Shown here: positions 26,417 through 35,293 of the stretch, in pieces | How the letters are laid out: each line of letters starts with the position of its first letter | Position numbering within the stretch: the stretch's first letter is position 1 | Assembly (NCBI GenBank): GCA_017306015.1 | Contig: JAFKJK010000011.1 | Span: 62,001-126,000 of the forward strand | Direction of reading: 5' to 3' | Source of the DNA: Propionibacteriaceae bacterium | GTDB taxonomy: Bacteria; Actinomycetota; Actinomycetes; Propionibacteriales; Propionibacteriaceae | Length of the DNA: 64,000 nt | The notes under the pieces: generated by a model | Seen by the model: the letters and a program-made list of their open reading frames with translations, nothing else | Told to the model about the DNA's origin: nothing | Database searches by the model: none | Program-made: the position numbers and the translations under genes

Positions 26417-27439
26417 GTGAGGTTCCTCTTCATCGGCGCGGGGGCGATCGGCACGTACGTGGGCGGTTCGCTCGCGGTCGCCGGCCACGATGTCGTGTTC
26501 ACCGAGCAGCCCGCGGCCGCCGAGGCCATCGCGGCGTCCGGCCTGCAGCTGACCCGAGGCGAGCGGACCACGCACGTCCGTGACTTCGCGATCTTCGGAT
26601 CGCCGGCGGACGCGCTGGCGTCCGGCGAGTTCGATGTCGCGGTCTGCGCGCTGAAGTCGTTCGACACCGAGGCGGCGATCACCGGGCTGCTGGCGACCGG
26701 GAAGCCGGTACCGCCCGTCCTCAGCCTGCAGAACGGGGTCGCGAACGAGCCGCTGCTGCGCCGGCTGCTCGGAGCCGATCGGGTGGTCGCCGGGACGGTG
26801 ACGACCGCGGTCGGCAAGCCGGGCCCGGGCCAGGTGGTGGAGGAGAAGCTGCGCGGGATCGGGATCGCGCTGGACCACCCGCTCGGCGAGTCACTGATCG
26901 ACGCGCTCAACGACGCTGGCCTGCATGCCATCGGCTATCCCGAGCCGGACGCGATGAAGTGGTCGAAGCTGTTCACCAACCTGCAGGGGAACGCGACGTC
27001 GGCGATCCTCGACGAGCCGGTCTTCGCGCTGTTCTCCGACCCGCGCAGCTACGGCATCGAACTCGCCGTGCTGCGCGAGTGCCTGGCGGTGATGACCGCG
27101 CTCGGGCTGCGTCCGGTGGACCTGCCCGGGACGCCGGTGCGGGCGCTGGCGCTGAGCACCCGGCTGCCGCGGTTCATCGCGAAACCGATCCTGACCAGGG
27201 CGTTGGGCGCGGGCCGCGGGGACAAGATGCCGAGCTTCCACATCGACCTGTACGCCGGCCGGGGCCTGACCGAGGTGCGTTTCCTCAACGGTGCCGTCGC
27301 CGAGACCGGCGAGCGCCTCGGCGTCCCCACACCCGCGAACCGGGTGCTCACCGACACCCTCGAAGCCCTCAGCCGCGGCGAGCAGCCCCTCGACACCTAC
27401 CGGCACAACCCGGACGCGCTGCTGGCACTCCTGGCCTGA
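26417..27439 (+). CDS. panE: 2-dehydropantoate 2-reductase
   Basis: A 340-residue oxidoreductase of the ApbA/PanE family, which reduces ketopantoate to pantoate with NADPH in coenzyme A synthesis. The nucleotide-binding motif FLFIGAGAIGTYVGG opens the protein. The catalytic Lys lies in AMKWSKLFTNLQGN, and SLQNGV marks the substrate-facing loop. The GTG was chosen because it starts the Rossmann strand; an in-frame ATG at 26399 would add six residues. Other ketoreductases of the same family exist, so the pathway is likely but not proven. No other pan gene is nearby. Confidence 0.82.
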   Translation: MRFLFIGAGAIGTYVGGSLAVAGHDVVFTEQPAAAEAIAASGLQLTRGERTTHVRDFAIFGSPADALASGEFDVAVCALKSFDTEAAITGLLATGKPVPPVLSLQNGVANEPLLRRLLGADRVVAGTVTTAVGKPGPGQVVEEKLRGIGIALDHPLGESLIDALNDAGLHAIGYPEPDAMKWSKLFTNLQGNATSAILDEPVFALFSDPRSYGIELAVLRECLAVMTALGLRPVDLPGTPVRALALSTRLPRFIAKPILTRALGAGRGDKMPSFHIDLYAGRGLTEVRFLNGAVAETGERLGVPTPANRVLTDTLEALSRGEQPLDTYRHNPDALLALLA

Positions 27440-27469
27440 GTGCCCGGACGCAGGGTCGGACGGCGGAGG

Positions 27470-27546
27470 CGACACGTCTGCGGGCACAGTCGCGCCGAGC
27501 GGCCGGAATCCGGCCTCGGGGCGCCACTGTGCCCGCGAACGTGTCG
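27470..27546. repeat. Long imperfect dyad element A, probable bidirectional terminator
   Basis: Nested inverted repeats are CGACACGT (27470-27477) with ACGTGTCG (27539-27546), GCGGGCACAGT (27480-27490) with ACTGTGCCCGC (27526-27536), and inner GGCCGG/CCGGCC around 27501-27515. It lies between the convergent panE and LRR genes. The inner 60 bases resemble element B at 31930-32023, so this is a repeat as well as a probable terminator. Confidence 0.8.
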
Positions 27547-27556
27547 TGACGGCTCC

Positions 27557-30500
27557 CTACCGGACCGTCACCCTGGCCTTGACCGTCTTCGAGCCCAGCA
27601 CGTCGGAGCCGGAGTACCAGGCGGTCAGCGTCCGCCGGCCGTTCTTGACGAGATCGGCGAACTCGCCGGTGACTCGGCCCTTCGCGTCCAGCTGGGGCCG
27701 CAGGACCCTGCTCCCGAGCCGCACCAGGACGTAGCCCGTCGGGCTCGCCGCATTCGAGGACACCCGGACCGTGAAGCGGACCGAGCCGGTCGACCGCACG
27801 TGGCGGACCGTGACGGCGACCTTCGGTTTCGCCTTGGCGACCGACACCTTCGCGATGGTGCTGGACGCCTTGTAGGCGCCGTGCTGGACGTAGGTCACCG
27901 TGAGCCGGTGCGTTCCGGGCTTCAGTGAGCGCGCGGGCAGCACCAGCTTCGCCGTGCCCTTGGTCACCTTCGCCGTCACGGTGCGTTCGCCGACCATCGC
28001 CCGTACGACACCCCCGGCTTTCCGCGGGGACGCGGTGACGGTGACCGTCGCCTTCTTGCCGTAGGTGAGCTTGACCGCCTTCGCCGAGACGGTGGTCTTC
28101 ACTGTCCCGGTCGGAGCGGGGGTCGGCGTGGGCGTCGGAGTGGGCGTGGGGGTCGGTGTCGGCGCCGGGGTGGACGGGGTCGTGACCACCGGCGTCCAGG
28201 ACGGCGCCGCCGCGGCGGCCTGCCACGACTCGAACCGCCACCCCTCGATCGAGCCGGCGCTCGGTCGGTGGTCTGCGGCACTGAGGGACGAGTACGCCCA
28301 CGTGTATCGGGTCGAGGCGCCCTCGCTGACCGGGCTGGACGCGTGCCAGTACGACCAGTAGGACGTGCCCGGGTCGCCGGCCGGGTAGCCGTCGATTGCG
28401 GTGACGAAGCTGCCTCCGGTCGGCGTGAAGCCGGCGCTCTTCAGCGCTTCCAACCCCGTGCCGAAGGCGGTCGCGCAGCCGCCCTGCTGCAGGCCGGTGT
28501 CCCGTTCGACGACCACCCACACCTTGCCGGCGGCCACGCACGCGGACGCGCCGGACTGCGCGTCCGGCTCCGCCACGTCGGAGGTGACCACCTGGCGGAA
28601 GGCGCCCGAGAAGCTGCCGGAGGCGAACGGCCAGCGGTAGGTCCCGGCGCGGCTGAAGCTCGCCCCGCTGCCGGACGCGGTCGCGCCCTCGGGCAGGCTG
28701 GCGGCGACCTTCGCGCCGGCGACAGTGGTCACCGACGGAATCTCGACCACGGCGCCGCCGGCGACATCCGGAAGCCCGAGCGACTGCGACGTGGCGCTGA
28801 GGGCGCTCAGCGAGGTCAGCCCCGCCAGCGGCGAGAGGTCACGGAGGCGGTTCCCGTCGACGTCCAGCCTGGCCAGCCCCGTCAGGCCGGCCAGCGGCTG
28901 CACCGAGGTCAGCCCGGTCCGGGCCAGGTCGAGCTGGGTGAGCTTGGTCAGCTTCTCCAGCGGCGCGATGCTGCCCAGCGGGTTGTCCGACAGGCTCAGC
29001 CCGGTGGCCGACGTGAGCAGTTCGGCACCGGTGAGGTCGCCGATGCCCTTGTCGGAGCAGTCGGCGGTGGTCACCGCGCCGAGTTCGGCCTCGGTGGGCA
29101 CAGCGGACGCGGAGAGGCCCGCCGCCTCGGCCAGGCAGGAGCGCAGGTTCGCGTCCGGGACGTCGGCGGCGCCGCTCACCGGAGCGGTCACCGGCTGGGT
29201 GATCGTCCCGGAGAAGAACTCGGTGCCGCTCTCGTCATCCTTCGCCGAGAAGGACCAGGCGTAGTCACCCTCGCTCGGGTAGCGGACCTTGCCGTCGGTC
29301 ACCGTGACGCCGTCCGGTGCGGTGAGCGTCGCCGCCGTCCCGGTGTGGGTGCGCGGCCGCGGTGCGGACGTGGTGAGCTGCGCCGGGACGGAGGCGGCAG
29401 TGGCCACCTGACCCTGCGCCTTCAGCCCCATGTAGCCGAGGTTCTTCAGACCGCTGAGCGCTGACAGGTCGCCGATCCGGTTGTACTCCAGATCGACATC
29501 GGTCAGTTTGGTCAGCCCGGCGAGCGGGCGGACGTCGCTGATCTGGTTGCTGAACGCGCCGAAGCCGGTGAGTTCGGTGAGCCCCTGCACCGGCGCCAGG
29601 TCCGCGATCGTGTTGCCGCTGACGTAGAGCTTCTTCAGCGAGGTGAGGTTCGCCACCGGCTCCAGTGAGGTGAGCGAGGAGTTGTTCGCCACCAGCCGGG
29701 TCAGCTTGGTCATGCCCTGCACGCCGTCCAGCGAGGTCAGGTCGGCGCCGGTGTGCCCGTGCTTCTGGGTCACCTCCAGGTTGGTGAGGTTCACCAGCGG
29801 GGCCAGCGAGGCGATCGAGCTGACCGGGTTATAGCTGAGCAGCAGCTCGTCCAGGCCGGTCAGGGACGCCAGCGGCGACGGGTCGGTGATCGCGTTGCCC
29901 GGCAGGTAGAGCTTCGTGAGCTTGGTGAGCCCGGCCAGCGGTGTCACGTTGGCGATGGCGTTGGTGCTGAGGATGAGCTCGGTGACGTTGACCAGCTTGT
30001 CCGCTCCGGTGAGGTCGACGATCTTGGCGTCGGGCGCCGAGTCGGAGCCGATGCAGGAGACCTTGGTCAGGGTCTTGAGCTGGTCCTCGGTGATGGCGGC
30101 GGAGGCGTCCTGGCCCAGCAGCTTGGCCAGGCACACCTTGAGGTTCGCGTCCGGGACGGCGACCTCGGTCACCGGTGCGGGCGCGTCCTGCACCCGCTGG
30201 GTGATCGTGCCGGTGAACTGGTTGCTCGACGTGCCGTCGCCGCCGCTGAAGGTCCAGCCGTACGTGCCAGCGGACGGGTAGGTCACCTTTCCGGCCGAGA
30301 CGGTGATCCCGGACGGCGGCGTGGCCACCAGGACGCTGCCGTCCTTCTTGGTGACCGTCGGGGCGTCGGTCTCCTGGGTGGCGGTGGCTTCGGCGGCAGT
30401 GATCGCCTGGCCGGTTGCCGTGAGCTTGGTGAAGGTCCGGGACGCGAGCGGCGACAGGTCAACGATCTGGTTGTTGCTGACGTCCACGTTCGCGAGCTGG

Positions 30501-31711
30501 CTGCCGACCGAGGCCAGCGGCGTCACGTCACTGAGCTGGTTGTTGGTCGCGGTCAGGTTCTTGAGGCTGGCGTTGCCGGCGAGCGGGGCCAGGCTGCGCA
30601 GGGCGGTGTAGTTCGCCGTGATCGCGGTCAGCGCGGGCAGGTTGTTGATCCCGGCGAGGGTCTGCAGCTTGGCCTTGGTCGAGGTCGAGTTCTGCTGTAC
30701 CTGCAGCGTGCCGAGCTTGGCCATCGAGCCGAGGCCGGCCAGGGAGGTGAACTCGTTCTGGGCCAGGTTGGCCGTGGTCACGTTCGGCAGCGCCGAGATC
30801 GGCGAGAGGTCCGCGATGGAGTTGCCGTTCAGGGTGAGGCTGGTCAGGCCGGTGATCAGGTTGAGGCCGGTCAGGTCCTTGACGCCCTTGTTGGCGCAGC
30901 TGACCGCGCCGGTGGTGATCGTCGCGAGCTGGGTGAGGGTGGGCTGGACGCTGGCGTCCAGGCTGAGGCGGGAGTTCACGCAGGTGCGCAGGGCGTCGTC
31001 CGGGATGGTCACGCCGGAGTCGGTGACGTGCACGGTGATGGTGGCATTCAGGTAGAGCGCCTCGTTCTTGAACACCCAGGCGTAGTCGCCGGCCGCGGGG
31101 TAGGTGACCGGAGAGCCGGACGCGACTCCGCTCGGCCGGGTGTACACGGGCACGACCTCGGCCTTGTCGCCGATCACGGTCGGCACCAGAGCCGGGACGC
31201 CGAGCGCCGCGTCGACGGTGATGGCCTGCCCGTAGAGCTGGCTGGACGTCCGGCTGTACTCGGGCAGGTTGCTCAGGACGGAGAAGTCCCGGATCCGGTT
31301 GCCGTTCAGCTTCACCGCGCGCAGCTTGGTCAGCGAGGCCAGCGGGGCGATGGTGGTGATCCGGTTGCTGCTCACTCCCAGCGAGAAGATGCCCGTCGAC
31401 GAGGCGATCGGGGCGAGGTCGGTGAGCTGGTTGCTGTCGAGGAAGAGCTTGGTCAGGTTCGGCATCGCGGAGGTGCCGGTGGCGTCCGCGATCCCCTTGC
31501 CGGTGCACGACAGCTCGGTGATCGTGGCGAGCTGTTCGGCGCTCGGGTCGGCGTCGGCGTCCAGCCCCAGCTTGGCGGTGATGCAGGTGCGATAGGCGGT
31601 GTCGGGCACCGTCGTGGCGAACGCGTCGGCGGCGGACGCGTTCGGTGCGGGGAGTGCGAGGAAGGAAAGGATTGCGGCGACCGCGACCGCAAGCCATCTG
31701 AACCGTGCCAT
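27557..31711 (-). CDS. Large secreted leucine-rich-repeat protein with DUF4430-like and Ig-like domains
   Basis: A 1384-residue exported protein with a signal peptide ending in APNASA. Four similar modules follow, each with a cysteine-containing cap (VPDANLRSC type, then LGLDA), a run of internalin-like LRRs (DLSPLAGLTSL, NQISDV) and a beta segment of the YPSAGTYGWTF type. Residues about 1055-1165 (FVTAIDGYPAGDPGTSYWSY, then EGWRFE) resemble the DUF4430 fold also found at the C-terminus of transcobalamin; this match is from memory and moderate. A Thr-Pro linker and Ig-like repeats end the protein. No LPXTG or SLH anchor is present. A probable cobalamin riboswitch precedes it, so a role in binding vitamin B12 at the surface is inferred. 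The ATG follows AAGGG at six bases. Confidence 0.85.
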   Translation of the reverse strand: MARFRWLAVAVAAILSFLALPAPNASAADAFATTVPDTAYRTCITAKLGLDADADPSAEQLATITELSCTGKGIADATGTSAMPNLTKLFLDSNQLTDLAPIASSTGIFSLGVSSNRITTIAPLASLTKLRAVKLNGNRIRDFSVLSNLPEYSRTSSQLYGQAITVDAALGVPALVPTVIGDKAEVVPVYTRPSGVASGSPVTYPAAGDYAWVFKNEALYLNATITVHVTDSGVTIPDDALRTCVNSRLSLDASVQPTLTQLATITTGAVSCANKGVKDLTGLNLITGLTSLTLNGNSIADLSPISALPNVTTANLAQNEFTSLAGLGSMAKLGTLQVQQNSTSTKAKLQTLAGINNLPALTAITANYTALRSLAPLAGNASLKNLTATNNQLSDVTPLASVGSQLANVDVSNNQIVDLSPLASRTFTKLTATGQAITAAEATATQETDAPTVTKKDGSVLVATPPSGITVSAGKVTYPSAGTYGWTFSGGDGTSSNQFTGTITQRVQDAPAPVTEVAVPDANLKVCLAKLLGQDASAAITEDQLKTLTKVSCIGSDSAPDAKIVDLTGADKLVNVTELILSTNAIANVTPLAGLTKLTKLYLPGNAITDPSPLASLTGLDELLLSYNPVSSIASLAPLVNLTNLEVTQKHGHTGADLTSLDGVQGMTKLTRLVANNSSLTSLEPVANLTSLKKLYVSGNTIADLAPVQGLTELTGFGAFSNQISDVRPLAGLTKLTDVDLEYNRIGDLSALSGLKNLGYMGLKAQGQVATAASVPAQLTTSAPRPRTHTGTAATLTAPDGVTVTDGKVRYPSEGDYAWSFSAKDDESGTEFFSGTITQPVTAPVSGAADVPDANLRSCLAEAAGLSASAVPTEAELGAVTTADCSDKGIGDLTGAELLTSATGLSLSDNPLGSIAPLEKLTKLTQLDLARTGLTSVQPLAGLTGLARLDVDGNRLRDLSPLAGLTSLSALSATSQSLGLPDVAGGAVVEIPSVTTVAGAKVAASLPEGATASGSGASFSRAGTYRWPFASGSFSGAFRQVVTSDVAEPDAQSGASACVAAGKVWVVVERDTGLQQGGCATAFGTGLEALKSAGFTPTGGSFVTAIDGYPAGDPGTSYWSYWHASSPVSEGASTRYTWAYSSLSAADHRPSAGSIEGWRFESWQAAAAAPSWTPVVTTPSTPAPTPTPTPTPTPTPTPAPTGTVKTTVSAKAVKLTYGKKATVTVTASPRKAGGVVRAMVGERTVTAKVTKGTAKLVLPARSLKPGTHRLTVTYVQHGAYKASSTIAKVSVAKAKPKVAVTVRHVRSTGSVRFTVRVSSNAASPTGYVLVRLGSRVLRPQLDAKGRVTGEFADLVKNGRRTLTAWYSGSDVLGSKTVKARVTVR

Positions 31712-31797
31712 GGAGAACCCTTCTTGACGGCTCACGCACGGCACTGACGCCCTGATGGTGGGAAGTCCCGATTCCGCGCGGGAGCATGATCCGTTGT

Positions 31798-31880
31798 CGT
31801 TGGGCTTCGGTCCGGCTCCTGCACGGGGCAGTTACGGTTGCGGGTCAGCCCGGGGTTCACACCCGGTTCTCCGTCCAACG
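31798..31880 (-). promoter_or_regulatory. Probable cobalamin riboswitch, compact form
   Basis: On the minus strand the core reads GAGAACCGGGTGTGAAC and then CCCCGGGCTGACCCGCAACC ahead of GTAA, matching the conserved B12-box region of cobalamin aptamers. It continues through GAGCCGGACCGAAGCCC. The ends pair as P1: CGTTGG (31875-31880 on the complement) with CCAACG (31798-31803). At about 83 bases it is shorter than classic forms. The leader runs 86 bases on to the LRR gene. TAACCT at 31886-31891 would place the transcript start at the 5' edge of P1. Confidence 0.72.
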
Positions 31881-31885
31881 TGCTG

Positions 31886-31891
31886 AGGTTA
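31886..31891 (-). promoter_or_regulatory. Probable -10 element of the riboswitch-LRR transcript
   Basis: TAACCT on the minus strand lies five bases before the first paired base of the aptamer, so transcription would begin at or next to the riboswitch. No convincing -35 element was found. Confidence 0.45.
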
Positions 31892-31929
31892 GCAGTCCGC
31901 GCGGACGGGCTCGGCGACGGTCCGAGCGG

Positions 31930-32023
31930 CCGAAGCGACCCATCTGCGCCCTCAGTCGTGCCGGAGGGCCACAATCCGGTTCTGCGGCGCAACTGGCGCC
32001 GCAAATGGGTCGCGACGCTTCGG
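31930..32023. repeat. Long imperfect dyad element B, related to element A
   Basis: CCGAAGCGACCCAT (31930-31943) pairs with the right arm 32005-32023 apart from a three-base bulge. The inside, with CTGCG, CAGTCG, AATCCGG, GGCGC and CGCAA in order, follows element A closely. It begins three bases after the methyltransferase stop and lies upstream of the riboswitch promoter, so it probably ends the methyltransferase transcript. Confidence 0.75.
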
Positions 32024-32025
32024 CG

Positions 32026-32838
32026 TCAGGGGACGGTGGCCAGGATCTCTCCGTGCGGGATCGCCAGCCAGGCGTCCGGATGGCCGGCCCAGGCGAGCCA
32101 CGCCTGGGAGATGGCATGCAGTTCGTCGCGGGTGGCGGCGCCGGTACCGATCGCCTGCTCGGCGACCCCCGAGCTCAGGATGCGCTCGGCCCACAGTCCG
32201 CCCCACCACTCGGCCCCGGCGCCGGCGGAGTACGTCCAGGTCGAGGAACTCGCGCGGACGTCCCGAAGGCCGGCGGCGTGCGCCCAGGCGAGGAGGCGGC
32301 GGCCGGCGTCCGGCTCACCGCCGGCGGCGCGCGCCAGGGTTCGGTACAGCTCCAGCCAGCGGTCGAGCAGCGGGTCTGCCGGGTGCCAGATCCAGCCGGC
32401 GTAGTCGGAGTCGCGGGCAGCGATGACCCCGCCCGGACGGGTCACCCGCGCCAGCTCGACCAAGGCGGCGACGGGGTCGGCCAGGTGCTGCAGCACCTGG
32501 TGGGCGTGGGCGAGGTCGAAGGAGTCGTCGGGCACGTCCAGGTGGTAGGCGTCCATCGCGGCGAACTCGACGTTCGTCAGCCCGGCCTGCCGGGCAGCCG
32601 TCCCGGCCGTCGCCAGGACGCCGGCGTCCCGGTCGACCGCGAGCACGCGTCCGGGCGCGACCCGTCCGGCGATGCCGACGGTGATGCTGCCCGGGCCGCA
32701 GCCGAGGTCGAGCACGTCCAGCCCCGGACGCAGCAGGTGCAGCCCGTAGCCGAACGACGTCTCGACCGTGCGGGCCGAATGGGCCTGCAACACCGCGCTG
32801 GTGTGGCCGTGCAGGTAGCGCTCGTTTCCATCGCTCAC
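32026..32838 (-). CDS. Class I SAM-dependent methyltransferase
   Basis: A 270-residue protein with a Rossmann-like methyltransferase fold. Motif I is VLDLGCGPGSITVGIA, the ribose-binding acid follows in VLAVDRD, and motif IV-like sequence is FDLAHAHQVLQHLADP. The methyl acceptor (small molecule or other) cannot be deduced. The GTG start has TAGCGT seven bases upstream, and the frame beyond it lacks family similarity. The gene is divergent from a quinone oxidoreductase gene, with a 93-base gap. Confidence 0.88.
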   Translation of the reverse strand: MSDGNERYLHGHTSAVLQAHSARTVETSFGYGLHLLRPGLDVLDLGCGPGSITVGIAGRVAPGRVLAVDRDAGVLATAGTAARQAGLTNVEFAAMDAYHLDVPDDSFDLAHAHQVLQHLADPVAALVELARVTRPGGVIAARDSDYAGWIWHPADPLLDRWLELYRTLARAAGGEPDAGRRLLAWAHAAGLRDVRASSSTWTYSAGAGAEWWGGLWAERILSSGVAEQAIGTGAATRDELHAISQAWLAWAGHPDAWLAIPHGEILATVP

Positions 32839-32845
32839 CGGCCCG

Positions 32846-32851
32846 ACGCTA
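32846..32851 (-). promoter_or_regulatory. Probable -10 element of the methyltransferase gene
   Basis: TAGCGT on the minus strand ends seven bases before the GTG start, matching the leaderless pattern elsewhere in the window. Confidence 0.5.
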
Positions 32852-32931
32852 GCCGCGGTCACCCGTGCCCACAGCACCCGTCCCGCACCGTGACCCGGAA
32901 TGCGGACGCCCCCCGGCACGTTGGGACGGAC

Positions 32932-33924
32932 ATGTTGGCAGTCAGCGCGCAGGCCCCCGGCGGCCCCGAAGTCCTCCAGCTCGGCGAGCTGCCCGACCCT
33001 GTTCCCGGTCCCGGCGAGGTGCTCGTGCGGGTGGCCTGGGCCGGGGTCAACTTCATCGACACCTACCGGCGCTCCGGCGTCTACAAGGTCGAGTTCCCGC
33101 ATGTGGTCGGCAGCGAGGGCTCGGGCACGATCGTGGCGCTCGGTGACGGTGTGGACGACCTGGGCGTCGGGCAGAGGGTCGCGTGGTCGGACGTCCCCGG
33201 CTCGTACGCGGAACTGGTCGTGGCCCCGGCGGCCCGGCTCGTCCCGGTGCCCGACGGCATCGGCCTGGACGTGGCCGCGGCGCTGCCGCTGCAGGGCATG
33301 ACCGCCCACTACCTGGCCAACTCCACCTACCCCGTGCAGCCCGGCGACGACGTCCTCGTCCACGCCGGGGCGGGCGGGGTCGGGCTGCTGCTCACCCAGC
33401 TGGCGACCCTCCGCGGCGGACGGGTGATCACCACCGTCTCCACCGCTGACAAGGCCGAGCTCTCCCGTCGAGCCGGCGCGATCGAGGTGATCCGCTACGA
33501 CCAGCTGGACGACCTCACCGCCGAGCTGCCGAAGCTCGTCCGGGACGCGACCGGCGGCGAGGGCGTGGCCGTCGTCTACGACGGGGTCGGCCGGACCACC
33601 TTCGACGCGTCCCTGGCGTCGCTGCGGTTGCGCGGAATGCTGGTGTTGTTCGGCGGCTCCTCCGGGCAGGTGCCGCCGTTCGACCTGCAGCGGCTGAACG
33701 CGGGCGGCTCGCTGTTCGTCACCCGTCCGACGCTGGGCCACTACGTGGTCACCACCGACGAGCTCCGCGGACGGGCCGCCGACCTGTTCGCCCTGGTCGC
33801 GGAGGGACGACTCGACGTCCGGATCGGCGCGACCTACCCGCTGGCCGACGCGGCCGAGGCCCACCGGGCCCTGGAGGGACGGGCCACCACCGGCAAGGTG
33901 CTGCTGGCGGCTACTTCTTCGTGA
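32932..33924 (+). CDS. NADPH:quinone oxidoreductase (zinc-free MDR family)
   Basis: A 330-residue medium-chain reductase without zinc ligands. It shows the quinone oxidoreductase pattern: VAWAGVNFIDTYRRSGVY near the N-terminus, and the nucleotide-binding HAGAGGVGLLLTQLA preceded by LPLQGMTAHYL. Such enzymes reduce quinones or related carbonyls with NADPH. The ATG follows GGGACGG closely. The last 14 bases overlap the 3' end of the convergent DUF218 gene, so neither transcript can end between them. Confidence 0.9.
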   Translation: MLAVSAQAPGGPEVLQLGELPDPVPGPGEVLVRVAWAGVNFIDTYRRSGVYKVEFPHVVGSEGSGTIVALGDGVDDLGVGQRVAWSDVPGSYAELVVAPAARLVPVPDGIGLDVAAALPLQGMTAHYLANSTYPVQPGDDVLVHAGAGGVGLLLTQLATLRGGRVITTVSTADKAELSRRAGAIEVIRYDQLDDLTAELPKLVRDATGGEGVAVVYDGVGRTTFDASLASLRLRGMLVLFGGSSGQVPPFDLQRLNAGGSLFVTRPTLGHYVVTTDELRGRAADLFALVAEGRLDVRIGATYPLADAAEAHRALEGRATTGKVLLAATSS

Positions 33925-35293
33925 CCTTGAGTTTCACCGAGCCCTTGCCGGAGGTCACCGTCGAGCTGCCGGAGTACTTCACGGTGATCGTCTTCGTGCC
34001 GGTCTTGGTGAACTTCGGCAGCGTGTAGCTGGCCGCGCCCTTCTTGAGCGTGGCCTTCTTCAGCTTCGTGGAGCCCGAGTAGAACTTCACGGTGCCGGAC
34101 GCGCCGACTCCGGTCGCAGAGGTGACCTTCACCTTCACCGTGACCCGGGTCTTGCTCTTCTTCACCTTCGTCGTGGACAGCTTGAGGCCGACAGACGCCT
34201 TCGCCTTGGTCACCGAGACGGTGAAGCTGGCGGTCTTGGTGACCGAGTCGGCGGTGTAGCTGGCGGTAACCTTGGGCGTGCCGACCTTGGCCGCGGTGAA
34301 GCCCTTGAGGCTGACCTTGTCGGTCACGACCAGCGAGCCGGCCCCGTTGTCGAAGATCGCTGTCGCCTGCAGGCCGGCCGTCTTCAGCTTGGCGCCGACC
34401 TGGTAGGTCGTCACCGACGGCGGGGTCACCGTGAGCGCGGTGAGCTTGGCCTTGGTCGGTGGCTTGCTGACCAGGGCGCTGTAGCCGCTCAGGCCGAGGA
34501 TGCTGGCCACTTCGGACGCGATCGTGGTCGTGGTCGCCGAGGACGCCGGGTTGACGATCGTCTTGTCCTTGTAGGCGACGTTCGCGATCCTGGTGAGGTT
34601 CCACTCGCGTCCGCTCTTCTCCTGGGTCTGCAGGACCGCCGCGTCGAACAGGACGCCGGCGCGGCGCAGGTGGGACGCGTCCGAGATCAGGGTGTAGCTG
34701 GTCACGTCCGGCCTCGTCGCCAGGATCGCGATCGAGTACTTGGCGTTGCCGACGGTGCTGGACGCCTTCCCCTCGGTGGTGATCCGCTCCTCGGGGATGC
34801 CGTTGGCGATCAGCCAGTCGTGCATGGCCTGGGCCTCGGTCACCCCGCTCTTCGCGTTGCCACCGGTGACCAGGACGGCGGAGTTGGGGTACGCGGCCAG
34901 CGCGGTCATGGCGACCGTCAGCCGGTTGATCGTCTGGGCTTTGAGGGTGCCGTCGGCGTTGAGCGAGCCGCCGAGGACGACGAAGGTGTGCCCGCTGCCC
35001 GGCAGCCCGGAGGGCGGGGTGTAGTTGAGGCTCTGGGAGGTGGTGGCCGCGTCCCAGGACGTCAGGAAGGCCGTCCAGAGCTTGGCGTCGATGGCCGACT
35101 GGGCGGCGAGGGCGTTCAGCGCGAGCGCGCGGTCGGTGGTCCGGGCCGCCTTGGTGAAGTAGACCAGCCGCGTCTTCACGTCGGTCAGGGACGCGCTCGC
35201 GGCGTCGGCCTGGACGGGCGCGGACAGCGGCGACAGCAGTCCGAGCAGGATCGTGGCCGCGGCGATGATCCGCCAGCGCCGTCCGTTCTGCAT
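33911..35293 (-). CDS. Secreted DUF218 (YdcF-like) protein with Ig-like repeats
   Basis: A 460-residue exported protein. A signal peptide ends near APVQADA. The DUF218 domain occupies about residues 90-230 (TFVVLGGSLNADGT, AVLVTGGNAKSGVTEAQAM), a fold linked to envelope metabolism in enteric bacteria but of uncertain activity. A Big_4-type segment follows near 300-370 (TYQVGAKLKTAGLQATAIF), then a Lys-rich Ig-like domain ending in KLKVTKK. The C-terminal domain is similar in style to that of the LRR protein, and both may be wall-associated. The ATG follows AAGGA at eight bases. A GC-rich leader of about 150 bases precedes it. Confidence 0.85.
   Translation of the reverse strand: MQNGRRWRIIAAATILLGLLSPLSAPVQADAASASLTDVKTRLVYFTKAARTTDRALALNALAAQSAIDAKLWTAFLTSWDAATTSQSLNYTPPSGLPGSGHTFVVLGGSLNADGTLKAQTINRLTVAMTALAAYPNSAVLVTGGNAKSGVTEAQAMHDWLIANGIPEERITTEGKASSTVGNAKYSIAILATRPDVTSYTLISDASHLRRAGVLFDAAVLQTQEKSGREWNLTRIANVAYKDKTIVNPASSATTTTIASEVASILGLSGYSALVSKPPTKAKLTALTVTPPSVTTYQVGAKLKTAGLQATAIFDNGAGSLVVTDKVSLKGFTAAKVGTPKVTASYTADSVTKTASFTVSVTKAKASVGLKLSTTKVKKSKTRVTVKVKVTSATGVGASGTVKFYSGSTKLKKATLKKGAASYTLPKFTKTGTKTITVKYSGSSTVTSGKGSVKLKVTKK

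Noticed and set aside
28268..31747. Long plus-strand open frames across the LRR gene
   Set aside because: They mirror the LRR periodicity on the other strand (repeated QLGQRG-type strings) and lack starts with ribosome-binding sites.
32932..33300. Possible join of the quinone oxidoreductase with upstream open frame from 31786
   Set aside because: The upstream part overlaps the riboswitch, element B and the antisense of the methyltransferase, and lacks family similarity. The ATG at 32932 starts the conserved domain.
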